Assembly: GCF_018139145.2 (NCBI RefSeq)
Contig: NC_059500.1
Coordinates: forward strand, 56,695,580-56,759,579
DNA from: Gymnogyps californianus
Lineage: Eukaryota > Chordata > Aves > Accipitriformes > Cathartidae
Direction: 5' to 3'
Length of the DNA: 64,000 nucleotides
Notes under the pieces: model-generated
Seen by the model: the letters and a program-made list of their open reading frames with translations, nothing else
Database searches by the model: none
What the model was told of the DNA's origin: nothing
Shown: positions 49,587 to 60,000 of the stretch, piece after piece
Layout of the letters: every line of letters begins with the position of its first letter
Position numbering within the stretch: position 1 is the first letter of the stretch
Position numbers and translations under genes: made by a program

Positions 49587-50535
49587 GTACGGTTACATTG
49601 ACTGAGCTCCCACTAAACACTTGCATATAATAGGAAAAACTCCAATAAGGTACTTAAATTTTGTGAAAATGGAGTACAGGATCCCTCTCGTAACCTCCCC
49701 AGGAGTGCTTAGAAGAAACACTGAAATGCCACTGGCCTGGCCCTGTTACGCAGGTATCTTCCACAACTTTCAGGAGGGAATCCAACTCTAAGAAGTGTTA
49801 AGCACGGATGCAAAAACATTGGGTTTAAGCAAACACAAATCTTTGTTTGACATAACTGTAACAGACTTGTGGAGCTCTGACACAGACAGCAGAAGTTTGC
49901 CAGCATTCCCTGTTACCAATATGCTCATCAATCAACATCACATTGTGCTCAGTGTTGTACAGCGCCAGAGGAGCGCTTGACTGAAGATCTTGTAATAGAA
50001 CCTGGAGGCTAGACAAAGTAAGCAGAAAGTAAGATGTATTTAAACAAAATGAGGGAAGAGTGGTTAATTACATCTGAGCTGCATCTCTATTTGCCAGAAT
50101 TCTAGGGAGGACACAGGGGGATTCTGGTAGTTTCCTGCAGTTTTATGATTTTTGGTCTAACTTTGTGTCCTCACCAGTTATTCCCACACTGAGATTTATG
50201 GATCACCAGGGAACTGTGAGGACATGGTAGATTGTCTATGGAAATACAGTATTCTGCAATGTTTTGGAGCAAAGAATATTCAACTAAAAGTTTGATGACA
50301 AGCAAGCAGAGTGGTCCCTTATCATTGAAGAGTTATAATGGTCTGTTGGCCTAAAAAGTTTGGAAACCTTTATGGGTTTCCATTGTTTGGTGGTTTTTCA
50401 GCCCACTAATACCGAAGATTACTACAGCTACCTTTTGGAACATTTTGGTTTTCATTTTTGAAAGGTTTTCATAAAAAATTATTTCTTACTCTACTAATTT
50501 GTGGACTCACCTAATTTTGGCAATTCACTCCATAG
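46366..50535. other. Intergenic AT-rich DNA
   Basis: No gene recognised. It includes the T27 tract at 49560-49586 and short ORFs without domains. Confidence 0.5.
49560..49586 (+). repeat. Poly(T) tract, 27 bases
   Basis: Longest homopolymer in the window. It could be the A tail of a minus-strand retroposon, but no recognisable element body lies to its right. Simple slippage is the plainer reading. Confidence 0.95.
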
Positions 50536-50597
50536 TTCTTAAGCAATGTACATCATATGTAGGCTGTTCTTAAGCAATGTACATCATATGTAGGCTG
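50536..50597 (+). repeat. 31-bp perfect tandem duplication
   Basis: Two identical, directly adjacent 31-bp copies (50536-50566 and 50567-50597) starting TTCTTAAGCAATG. Zero mismatches indicate a recent duplication or, less likely, an assembly artefact. Confidence 0.95.
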
Positions 50598-51054
50598 AAG
50601 CACTAATAATAAAATTGGAGCTTAGTAACACATGACATATTGCTGGGAAAAAAAAAAGGGATCTTGACTTGATAATCTTGGCTGTGCAGTAACTACAGCA
50701 CTAACATGCTGGCTATAGAGAAAATCGCATGCAGTCTTCTGTGTACCTCCAGGCAGCCCTGGTGGAAAGCTGAAGCTCTGAACTTTTATATACAGCCATA
50801 TAAAAATTCAAATTTGGGACTTTTTAAACAGAGGATATTTTCCTCCTTCACCATTGTGTGTGCGTGTATTTAACCTTGTGTAATCTAAGTGTTTTAAGAT
50901 TCTTCAGCCCTGTAATTACTACAAGCCAAGTCTGAGATCCCAGAGCTAAGAAAAGAAAACTTTTTAAGCGCTCTGGGACTGCACTGAAAGCCAGCTAAAC
51001 CAAGGGGAAAAGACCTGTAAAGAAGGAATTGGGGCTGTTGCCTGTGGAATATAT

Positions 51055-51413
51055 GTTTTTCAGGCAAGGTCTCAAGAAGGAAAAGAAATGGAATCAGTGT
51101 TTCCTTGGCCTCAAATCAAAAAGCTCCTCTTGCAAATCTGGAATATGAGGCGGTCCTTCATAAAAGAGCAAATAGTATTGGAGTTCAGCAATAGAGAGGT
51201 CTTGAAAGACTTTTCAGAGATGTTGACCCAAGGTTCAAAAAGGCAATGATTTCATGCCAAGGAGCAGAAAAAGCTGAAATGCAACATATGACCACCAACC
51301 CCACAGCTAAACATGGAAGAAACTTTTTGCAGAAAGTGAAGAGGGAAAAGAAAGCTCACGCCAAAGAACAATGCCACTGATTTGGCAGCTGGCACAGGAA
51401 TGGAAAATGTCCA
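51055..51413 (+). pseudogene. Broken gypsy-type gag fragment with zinc knuckle
   Basis: Gag-like pieces appear in three frames. 51055-51099 reads VFQARSQEGKEMESV. 51101-51145, shifted, reads FLGLKSKSSSCKSGI, ending at a stop. 51160-51201 contains IKEQIVLEF. From 51204 a longer frame has ERLFRDVDPRFKKAM and then a Gln/Glu-rich stretch with AEKAEMQ. These correspond to the conserved Gag helices (F-x-x-R-x-Q, L-x-x-x-x-x-C, I-x-x-x-IV, LLR-x-x-DL). The last frame runs on to 51372-51413, where a Cys-X2-[Cys lost to Phe]-X3-His-X4-Cys-Pro knuckle is seen, with TGA inside it at 51378-51380. The matches are by eye. Confidence 0.65.
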
Positions 51414-51927
51414 TTGATTTGCAAACTCTCCACTGAAATACGCCAGCAAAGGAAAGGCACGGGTTAGAGTCAGAGTTCGGGGTCTCAAATGATGGAGGAA
51501 AGCACAAAAAAAAGTAGGAAACTAAAAATGCAAAATGAAGACAGTTAAAAAAATACTTAGCAATGACACTCAGGGATGAAAGTGAAGTTAACAACTGAAC
51601 TTCTGCAATGGAAAGATGTCAATGAGGCACTGTACTTAAAGGTTCAAGATGACACCATACATACCGGCAAGGAACAAGTCCCAGCCCTACAGAAACACGA
51701 ACTGGGGACAATCGCCAGCTGGAACAAGAGCTTGCGGGAATATGACAGCTCTCACTGTGGTCAGACAGAGCAACCGTGTTGGTGGTCACGAGGCCACCAG
51801 TCATCTGGCACGCTCGCGGGAGTGGGATTGCTTTAGGACACAGACTCACCGGTGAGGCAGTGGGAGGACACAGCGTCTGTCAGACAACCCACAGTGTTGG
51901 CTCCTCTTTCGAGGGGAAAACAGACCA

Positions 51928-52316
51928 GTGGAAGAACTATAAAACGTGACAGCAGATGGCATTATTTGTAGAATCAAAGAGCTAGCAGTCTGAGCCAAGG
52001 TCCTAAAAACTGTAGGGAAGAGAGGGGGCAGACTCAGACTCTGCATTGACCCCAAGGAGCTGAGCGAGAACATTAAAAGGAAACTTTTCCACTTGCTTGC
52101 AAGTAACAACATGTGTGCTGGGAGAGTGGGAGCCAAATTCCTAAGCAAATTTGTTGCCTTGGCAGGGCTTTGGCAGATTCTCCTGGACACAGAAAGCCAA
52201 AGTATTGCCTTCTCAGTAAACTGCTTGGCAGATGCTGCTGTGTAAGGTCGCCTCTGGGCACGTGTCTAGGACCAGAAATGGTTCTGCTGGCACAGCTACA
52301 GCTAAACTACTACTAA
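51928..52316 (+). pseudogene. Broken gypsy-type reverse transcriptase, N-terminal half
   Basis: Frame 1 from 51928 reads VEEL, a stop at 51940-51942, ADGII at 51952-51966, and a second stop at 51991-51993. It then runs open to 52245, with LRLCIDPKEL (52033-52062), a Lys-rich IKRK segment, GAKF, GLWQILLD (52165-52188) and AFSV. At about 52224 the homology moves to frame 3, where LGRCCCVRSPLG (52224-52259) and GPEM follow and then end at 52316. These match RT fingers/palm blocks in order: the EEL..DGII lead, LR-x-C-x-D, the GA-K-FS...G-x-WQI block (normally with a catalytic Asp) and the FGRY...PFG block. The Asp expected before G-x-WQ is absent and the second catalytic motif is missing, so it is inactive. 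Confidence 0.75.
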
Positions 52317-53545
52317 ACTACTTAAGGTTTGTGGTTGCCATATTGAAACAACTGTCTCACCAGGACTCCTGATGTCACTGGAAAAGGCCTTTCCTGGAGA
52401 ACTGAGGGGCAAGAAGGGCCTCAGAAGACTCATCCCACCCCATATTTCCTGTGTGATCTTGCATGTCGTCTCTGTTAAAGGAGTTTTTTGCAAGTGAGTT
52501 GTGGGGATCGAAATGTGCCAGAGAGTGAGGAACTCAAGTACTGTGCTGAGGGAAGCGGAGAAAACACTGCTCTTCTCCTCCCTCTCTCAACTGTCATGCC
52601 GCAACTATGACAAATAGAAACACGGATGGCATTTTTCCTGACTACTGCAAGATCACCAATATTGAGAGGAAAATTGCCAACTGGTGTAAACAGGCCCAAA
52701 GCAGCTCTGCTGACTCACACCCACTGAAGACTTAGCCATACCAATATTTTAAATGAGGCATTAATTAGATAATAGCAATTTGGTCAGAAAACTAGAGAGC
52801 TGAATTTGGCGTGGAGGCTCTGCTCTCCATTCCTCCCCAGGGGCTGTGGAGCTCTGAATGGCAATAGCTTGTAAATCTTCACGTCTGCTCTTCTTCAGTA
52901 CAGGCTGTCTAGGCCAGTCCCTTCTCCTGCCTTTGCAGAGCCTTGTGCCCAAGCCCTCCCCAAAGCAAACGATGCATCATGCTGGCTGGTTTGGATGCTG
53001 GCAGGTCCTGCTGTCTTGCAGCTGGCTTGTTTTTGCCTGCCATTCATGTCAACTGATCTATCGTATCTTCTGCCTTGCACGAACACAGCTGCCTTTTCTG
53101 TTGTGTAAGAAAGTAAGCACACTGCCCAAATTGCTTGCCCTTAGTAAAAATTGAGTAGCAAATGCCAACCATTCCCAAAATCTGCTTGCTTCAAACAAAC
53201 ATCACATTGGTTCAGCTTACAGTCACTCTGCTGGTGGGCAGTGGTAATCCCTAGGCAGCCTGGGTAGCGGCACTGTCTCTAGCCACAGAGCAAGGCACGA
53301 GCAAGGTGAGCAGCTCCACAGCAGCCAGGGGAGAGGACCACCAGGAAGACGGCTGCGGCCACTGCTGTGCCCAGGCCATCCCCGGCTGCTGCTGGGGCTG
53401 CCGATGAGGGTGCCAATTAGTGCCAGTCGTGCAAGCCGTTCCCGCGGTGTGGACACCTGTATGCGAGGGAGAGCACTGAAATCACCCACGCATCTCACAG
53501 AGGTCACCGAGCAGCCATTCGATGCTAATAACTTTTGGTCACTAC
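52317..53545. other. Intergenic DNA, possible further decayed retroelement
   Basis: No RNase H or integrase motif could be traced after the RT remnant. 53220-53520 is GC-richer with several CpGs but too weak to call an island. ORFs are under 100 codons. Confidence 0.4.
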
Positions 53546-53549
53546 CAAC

Positions 53550-53625
53550 TTGGGCCGCAATCGAACCATTGACCTAGAGGTGAAAGGCTGTATATCCCAT
53601 TACCAATCTGCTAAACCATCCAGTC
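53550..53625 (-). repeat. tRNA-like ancient repeat fragment
   Basis: 'gggccgcaatcgaaccattg' followed by 'acctagaggtgaaaggctg' and 'ctgctaaaccatccagtct' reads, on the minus strand, as a tRNA-like D-arm to T-arm order with a B-box-like GGTTCGATTGC. It is related in style to the units at 39.7-40.1 kb. It is not an intact tRNA gene: stems do not pair well by eye. Confidence 0.4.
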
Positions 53626-56600
53626 TCCCTATTACTGCAATTTTAATTAACTGAGCCAACGACATGAAAGCTGAAGGGAGGGGGAGTGGGCAAGGAAGCG
53701 AGAACACATTGGCTTTTACGTAAGATTTCTTTCTTTTGAGTGGATTCTGCTTTTTGTTGAACAGCCTTGTCCTAACCTGCACTGCCCATGAGACACTCCC
53801 CGACCTGCTGCTCAGCACAGGACCGGACTGCGCAGTGTCTGTTAATAGTCAAATAAGTGAAACACTGCTGCTGCCCGCCCCCCCCCCCTTTACAATGCAG
53901 CCCTGGTAGAGCAGTTCCTGACATCAGGAAGATCTGAATTTTCCTCTCATCAGGAACATTCCTTAAAGTAAAACACAGAAAAAATGAAAGGAAGTCCCAA
54001 CATGATAAATTCTGATACAGTCTCTTTCTGGAACAAACAAACAAAAACCTTCTTGCTCTCAAGTTCCTGGATCCTAGGATCCAGAGAAAGCCTGCCTTAA
54101 TGCTATCCATAACAGGGATGTGCTCAATAAGCAGAAAAGTGGATGTCAGAAGAGAAAATGATTTGACCAGCCCTAAGCTCAGCTGATAGAAGTTGCTGGA
54201 ACGGCTCCACACTTGTTTGAAATAGGAACAAAACACTGTGCTCCTCTGGTGAGAAATCATGTCATTGCCAGAGGCAGAAGAAAAACAGAAAATTGCAATT
54301 TTTTCAGACTTTGACAACAGCGCACGTCATTTCCTCGCCTGTTCCTTTCCATGAATTTTAGTCAGCGTTTTCGCCACTGGTTGGGAGCACTAGAGGAAGG
54401 ATGGTGAGCCCTACAGGAACTCTGAGATTGCCATTCTTGGTTTCACTCGTGCCGTTATCACCAACAGCTCCTCATGCAGCAAGAATCTCCATAGCTTTCT
54501 TGTGGTATCTATCACCGTCGCTTGAATGATGTATGTAGCCTCTGTGGATTCAGAAACAGGGGAAGCAAATCATTTTCTCATCCTCGGAGCAGCTCTGCTG
54601 CCTTGTCCCCTGCCTGCATGTGGATCTTGCACTGGAATTAGACAGCAGTTGGTATTGTTCCTCTGTGCTCTTGTGCTTCCTTACCCAAGCACCTACATTT
54701 CAAACAGCATCTACTCCACTGCTGAGCCTGGAGTGCTTCATGCTTGTTCTTGCATGTGTGTTTGATAAGTCACAGCATGACTATTTTTATTGTGTGTGAT
54801 GATTATCCACCATGGTCTAATCCCGCAACATAAACGACAGACAGAGAGTCCCTAAGACGCAGCAGCTCCTCGGGGTCTAGTATCCTGTGAAAACCCTGCT
54901 CCTCACAGGCTGTTCCTGTCTCCAGCAGCGCAAGCACAGGGGGAGGCCGATCATAGCTTGATTCCAGCCCCAGCTGTCTGCAAAAGCCGCTCTTTGCTTG
55001 GGGCCTCACACACAGTACAGGCCAATCCTTAACGCAGGGTTTCCCGGCAGCGGGGAACGGCTCGGCTGAAAGCCTGTGCAACCCCTCATATGCATGAGCC
55101 TCTTTGACGCTCTCTTGCCTTGTTATTTCAAATGCTTTGCATATGTAACTTGTGTAACAGGTCTAGAAAAAGAAAATGAGCAAAAGGAAGCCAGGACTAA
55201 ACTGTGCTTTTAATTATACCTGTGGTTGGGATGGAAAGTAAAGTATTAAGCAAACCCAAGCTATGTGTGCCCTTATGTCTCTTCTCCTTTCCCTCCGCCA
55301 CTCTCCTGTACCCTATGGACTCTCCTCAAGATGCACTAGCTTGTTGTTTAATAGTCTCCATTTTCCTCTTAGTACCTCTCCAGAGTGCATCCTCGCTCTG
55401 TGCCCCGCTGCTCTGCTATCCTTTGCTGACCCTTCTCTCCCTGATGCCAAAGGAGGCATTAAAGTGATGCCACACAGACCCGGGAGTTTGTGGCACTGTG
55501 AGGAGACAGATCAGAAATGCCACGGCAGCTTCGCAGCTCAAAACAGGGAGAGTGGGGAGGGGTGAATTATATTAGGAACATAAACAGCAGCATCCCTGCC
55601 AATGAGCTAACATTCAATTCCTCTATCAGTCTCCATCTGAAGATCAAAGTGCTGGAGGTCTGAATATAGGAACTGCACTGCAGCATCAAAAATGTTGTCA
55701 GAGGAGATACAACAGCTGCTTGGGAGAGAGTCAGTGCAGTATTTCTAGAGAAAGCTCCGCATTACAGGTTGGAGTCAGGTCCCTGTCCTGGCATGCCTGC
55801 TCTTTTCCTGCTGCTGTACTTAGGTTGGTTAGGTGTGCACCTAGGCAGTGACCAAGAAGCAGTGAGGAAAAGCATATCCATTTGCATCTTCGCTGGCCCT
55901 GAAGGTGTAAGTACTCCTCTGCCCCAGCGTAAAGCCAAAGAGGGCTACCTTAGCCTCGAGTGCTTCTTGCCATCCCTCAGCGGCTGGCTGCTGGAGTTGC
56001 TGTACAGCTAACCCCCAGCCCGCCTAACGGAGGCAACACAACTTCTTGGAGGAAAGTGGGCTATCCACTGGTGGTCTGGTCTCAGAAGGCATCTGCCTGT
56101 GCTCAGCGGAGCTGGAATGGTAAACAGTGCATTAACTGATTGGATGGCCCACAAATTAAGGCAAAAGCTCAGATATGGAGACAGGCCTAACTAACACCAT
56201 GACTGCTCTCTGAGCAATGAAAAGGATGGTTTAAGGCTGTGTTCGCTACAGCCTCCTGCTAACATGAGCAGGGAGTAACCCATTAATAGCACTGGCTTTT
56301 ATGCTTTTAGACTGAAAGCTTCAAAGTTAATAACCTGTTGAGATGAATGAGACAGTTCATCTACTTCAGAGCTCTTTCCCAGGCTGCCTGCAAACTTTGC
56401 CAGCATGACAAAGATTTACACTTGGTTCCTGCTTTTAATAATTTGTTTTCATACCCATCATGGCTAAAAATGTGTGTTATACATAGAAACAAAACTCTAG
56501 ATTCTGGAGCACATTTCTAGCATGAGAAATGGATGCCACAGCAAATTCCACGAGCACAGAAGCACAACCCTGGGTTATGCTTACAACACATCCATATCTC

Positions 56601-56905
56601 AGACAGGCACAAAGTGTTTTGTATGCTGATCTACAAAAGCCTGCCACAGAGGATTTATCTCCTCTTTAGTGACAATGCACTCCACTTTACCTCTGCAGAG
56701 CTAGTTATTGGGAAACACTACAGCCCAGGTCCCCAAAGCAGACGTCTCCAATGCTACCCTCCCTCCAAGAGCGTGAGACGATGTTGTAGCCCAGAGCGCT
56801 ATCTGACACATCATGATAAATTGTGGAGAAGAGGTCCTGGCACGCTCTGCATCTGGCAGATGCTCTGCTTAGCAGAGCAGTGTGGAAGGCAGCGCCTGGC
56901 TCAGC
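53626..56905. other. Intergenic DNA
   Basis: No recognised gene. The minus-strand ORF at 53772-54317 (181 codons) lacks domains and is probably chance. A C-run lies at about 53877-53888. Slight CpG enrichment occurs around 54830-55080. Confidence 0.45.
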
Positions 56906-56908
56906 AGC

Positions 56909-56975
56909 TGTGCTGGTTTTGGCTGGGATAGAGTCAATTTTCTTCATAGTAGCTAGTCTGGGGCTATGTTTTGGG
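56909..56975 (+). mobile_element. Truncated 5' end of an ERVL-like avian LTR
   Basis: Starting at TGTGCTGG, 53 of 66 bases match the first 66 bases of the solo LTR at 28384 without gaps, by hand count. Similarity stops abruptly near 56975, and no 3' end was found. It is an older, truncated relative of that family. Confidence 0.7.
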
Positions 56976-57022
56976 CGGTGGCACAGCACTGCAGACTCCC
57001 CCTGCCTGGGATTGCACTGCAA

Positions 57023-57078
57023 GGCACAGCTGGATGGGCACAGCTGGATGGGCACGGCTGGATGAGCACTGCTGAATG
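57023..57078 (+). repeat. 14-bp tandem repeat, four copies
   Basis: GGCACAGCTGGATG occurs twice exactly (57023-57050), then once with one change and once with about three changes. It begins 48 bp after the LTR fragment. Confidence 0.9.
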
Positions 57079-60000
57079 GCAGCCACAGCTGGTGTGGGAG
57101 ACAGAGAGGGAGACAGGGGGACTGCGCCACACTAACGTGAGAAAGACAATCTTAGCCGTGGGAGAGCATGAGGAGGATGGGAGTCTTAATACTAGACATT
57201 TGACAGGACTCAGAGGTCTTGTGGAGATCTTGCTTCCACTTGGTTCAGTGAGTTTTGCCCATCAGTATTGCTCAGAACATTTTGAATGGGAAATACTTTG
57301 GCAGAATTGCTGGGTTTCCTGTGTTCTCACCACTCCTCCACCTTCTCCCAGTGGTCTGTGGGTCTCTACATCAGATGCTTTCACTCCTGGCCTGCTGTAC
57401 TACTTGGAAATCATGGTTCCTGGATGTCCCCCAGAAGCCTCTGCTCTCTGCTATGAAGTGGCTTAAGCTCATGTACTTTTTCCTTTACTTTGATGCTCAC
57501 CAGATTTGGACTTCTCTTTATCTGCTGCGAAGCTCTTCACGTGACCTCCAGTCACATCAACATCCAGCCACTAAAGACAGCATCAGACTAACATCCCCAG
57601 GGATCAGGCTCACCCCGCACACAAATGAGCCACAAGAGAGACCATGCCCTTGGCCTTCGTGGTCCCAGGCACTGCCACTGCGATGCCCAGCAGAGGTGCA
57701 GGAGTCTCCTTGGACCACCGCCTCATGTTGGCAGCCGTCCCTGGGGGCTGCAGGCAAGGGCCACTTGCAGTGTCATCCCCCTGCAGATGCCTTGCCACAG
57801 ACACAGCAGAGGCCAGGAACAGCACCGGACTAAAACTGAGCATCTGAAGTGGAGCTGCAGCAGACAACAAGAGACAGTCCTGAGCACCAAAATGACAGAA
57901 GCCTGCTGCCGGCAGCTCGACTGCATTTCAAACAGGACGTGAATGCTAACCATACAACTTGGACCCTCTGGGGGATTTTGGCTTTCCAAGTACTGGAGAT
58001 TTGAAAATCATTGGCTACTTTTAAGCAAGAAGAGGAGGGCTCAGAGCACTCTAGCAATGAATGCCACTGGAAGGTGCAGGAGAGGAGATCTTGCAATCCT
58101 GACCCAACCCCTACCCCAGGTGTCTCTCAGGCAGCTTGCTGCTTCCAGTTTAGGTTTTGTTTGTTTTGTTCTCGACATGGCACCAGTTCCAGGGCACTTT
58201 ACCACACTCCACAACCCAGCCCGGACCTGAGGTGGAGAAATGCCCCAGCTCTACCACTGCCGTACCCCTGGCATGATGTTCCCTTCCATGCCCCCATGCC
58301 TGGCTCCCTGAGCTTGCCACTCTCAGGCCACATAGCAGCAGTCCTGAGAAAGCAAATGCAGGCACAGCCACTGACCCAGACGTTTCATTTCCCAGGGGGA
58401 AATGCCATCAGTACAGCAAGGGCTTGTGTCCCTGCCCTGTGTGTAATCATCAGTCATGCATTAAGCTTCAGCTAACGCATCAAGGGTTACCAACCTGAAT
58501 TTTAGCTCAGAAGAGTGGGGCAGCATCCCCCAGATCCCAGGACAGCAAATTCATTTCCCTGGACAGCAGGTTCTCCACTGACCCTACACAGATCATTGCT
58601 CCTGTCCTGGAGTTTAGGACTTGTGTAAGCATACCTCACTGGGTTTCCCTGGGCTTGGATGATGACCACACTTTTATTGGTCCGGAGTGGCATGAATCAC
58701 TGTCATGTCATCCCATGCAACTGTTACCTGCTCACTATTGGAGTGGTCACCAGCAGGATGGACCATCCATCACCCAGCTCCATCATCTCCCTGGCTGTAG
58801 GTTCTTTTCCCATTGACCTGCACTTAATGCCCCTCTCCCCTCATTTAAATGCCTGCTGTCCCCAGGAACATGCAGACATGACATGCCATCATCAGCACAC
58901 AGACTTTTCTCCTGCTGCTTTACTCACTGCCCCTGAGATATTGCTGGTCTGTACTTTTCAGGCATGGGTACCCAAACCAGACCAGCATCACGGAGAAAGG
59001 CTCAATTGATGGAGCAGACAGACTAGACCACCAAACCTAGATTGTTTAAAGCAGGGGAAGTATGCTGGTGCTGCTGTACTTTAAGTAAGGGGAAGGAAAG
59101 ACGCTTTATCTGCTTTCCTGCAGCTCCCATTTTCTTGTTCAAGGAGTTTTGGTTTCCCTGGGGGAAGCTGGACCACCCAAGGATGTAGCCACACTCTGGA
59201 GCACAGAGGAGGGTGAACATCTGCTGGCAAATGCAGAAGGGTGTGAAGGAGGGACAGCACCAACAGGGGAGAGACAGTAAATGCTCGAAGTCATAGGCTG
59301 CAAAGAGCAAGCAAGCTCAACTAATGTCCATGATGCTGATGAAATCTTGCATCTAGGGGGAGAGAAGAAGCAGTGATGAGCTGTACCTGTAGTCATTTCT
59401 GCATGACCATGTGATTGAAATTTACACATCTAGTCACACTAACAATTTTAAAAAACAAATTCACATGCTCTTTTCACTCATCTTACAAAAAAGCTTTCTG
59501 TAAGTCCCTTAGACCCTTGTAAATGTCCTCTGACATGCCAGTGGGGGAGTGCATGAAGTGCTTTATGGCACGGCAGAGAGGTCCTGCTGGGATTCCCAGT
59601 GATCTCAGCCTCTAACTCCAGGCTCCTTCATTTTAAACCTCTGCATATTTGCACACTTCTCTTAATAGCTTTACATATGGGCTCTCTGTAAACAAGAGGG
59701 CTTTTGTTTTGGGTGGGCTTTTTCACTTTTTCATTTTTGGCAAATGCATTTTTCCTTCATTCAACTGACATTTTCATTAGCATCTCTAGGAGAGTGAAGG
59801 CTTGAGGGTATAGGCTGCAGGGGATAGCGGCCAGCACTGCTAAAACTATGGGCTGAGGGTGTGGGCAAGCTGTGGAAGGCAACATTTGAAATCAAGAGAT
59901 GTTTTATTGCTTGCAAAGCAAAACACACAATGGGGTAACACCACAAGCACTGAGGATTTCCGCACAGTTTGCCAACACACCCTTTCTGGTTTTGCTCTCC

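Larger units (their letters stand above)
51049..52316 (+). mobile_element. Fossil Ty3/gypsy-type retrotransposon (gag to partial pol)
   Basis: Successive plus-strand frames show, in the right order, the C-terminal part of a retrotransposon Gag, a zinc-knuckle remnant, a poorly recognisable linker/protease interval (51414-51927) and the N-terminal half of reverse transcriptase. The frame changes at least four times and several in-frame stops occur, so nothing here can be translated as a unit. The order, spacing and residues all fit the Ty3/gypsy type rather than LINEs or orthoretroviruses. The catalytic Asp-Asp box of RT, RNase H, integrase and LTRs were not found, so the 3' two-thirds is lost or too decayed. 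Birds are known for having almost no Ty3/gypsy DNA, so this is likely a very old relic. Confidence 0.72.

Noticed and set aside
53772..54317. 181-codon minus-strand ORF
   Set aside because: No domain, no biased composition and no splice context. One or two ORFs of this size are expected by chance in 64 kb.
57255..57833. 192-codon plus-strand ORF
   Set aside because: Composition shifts along its length and overlapping frames are equally open; no domain recognised.
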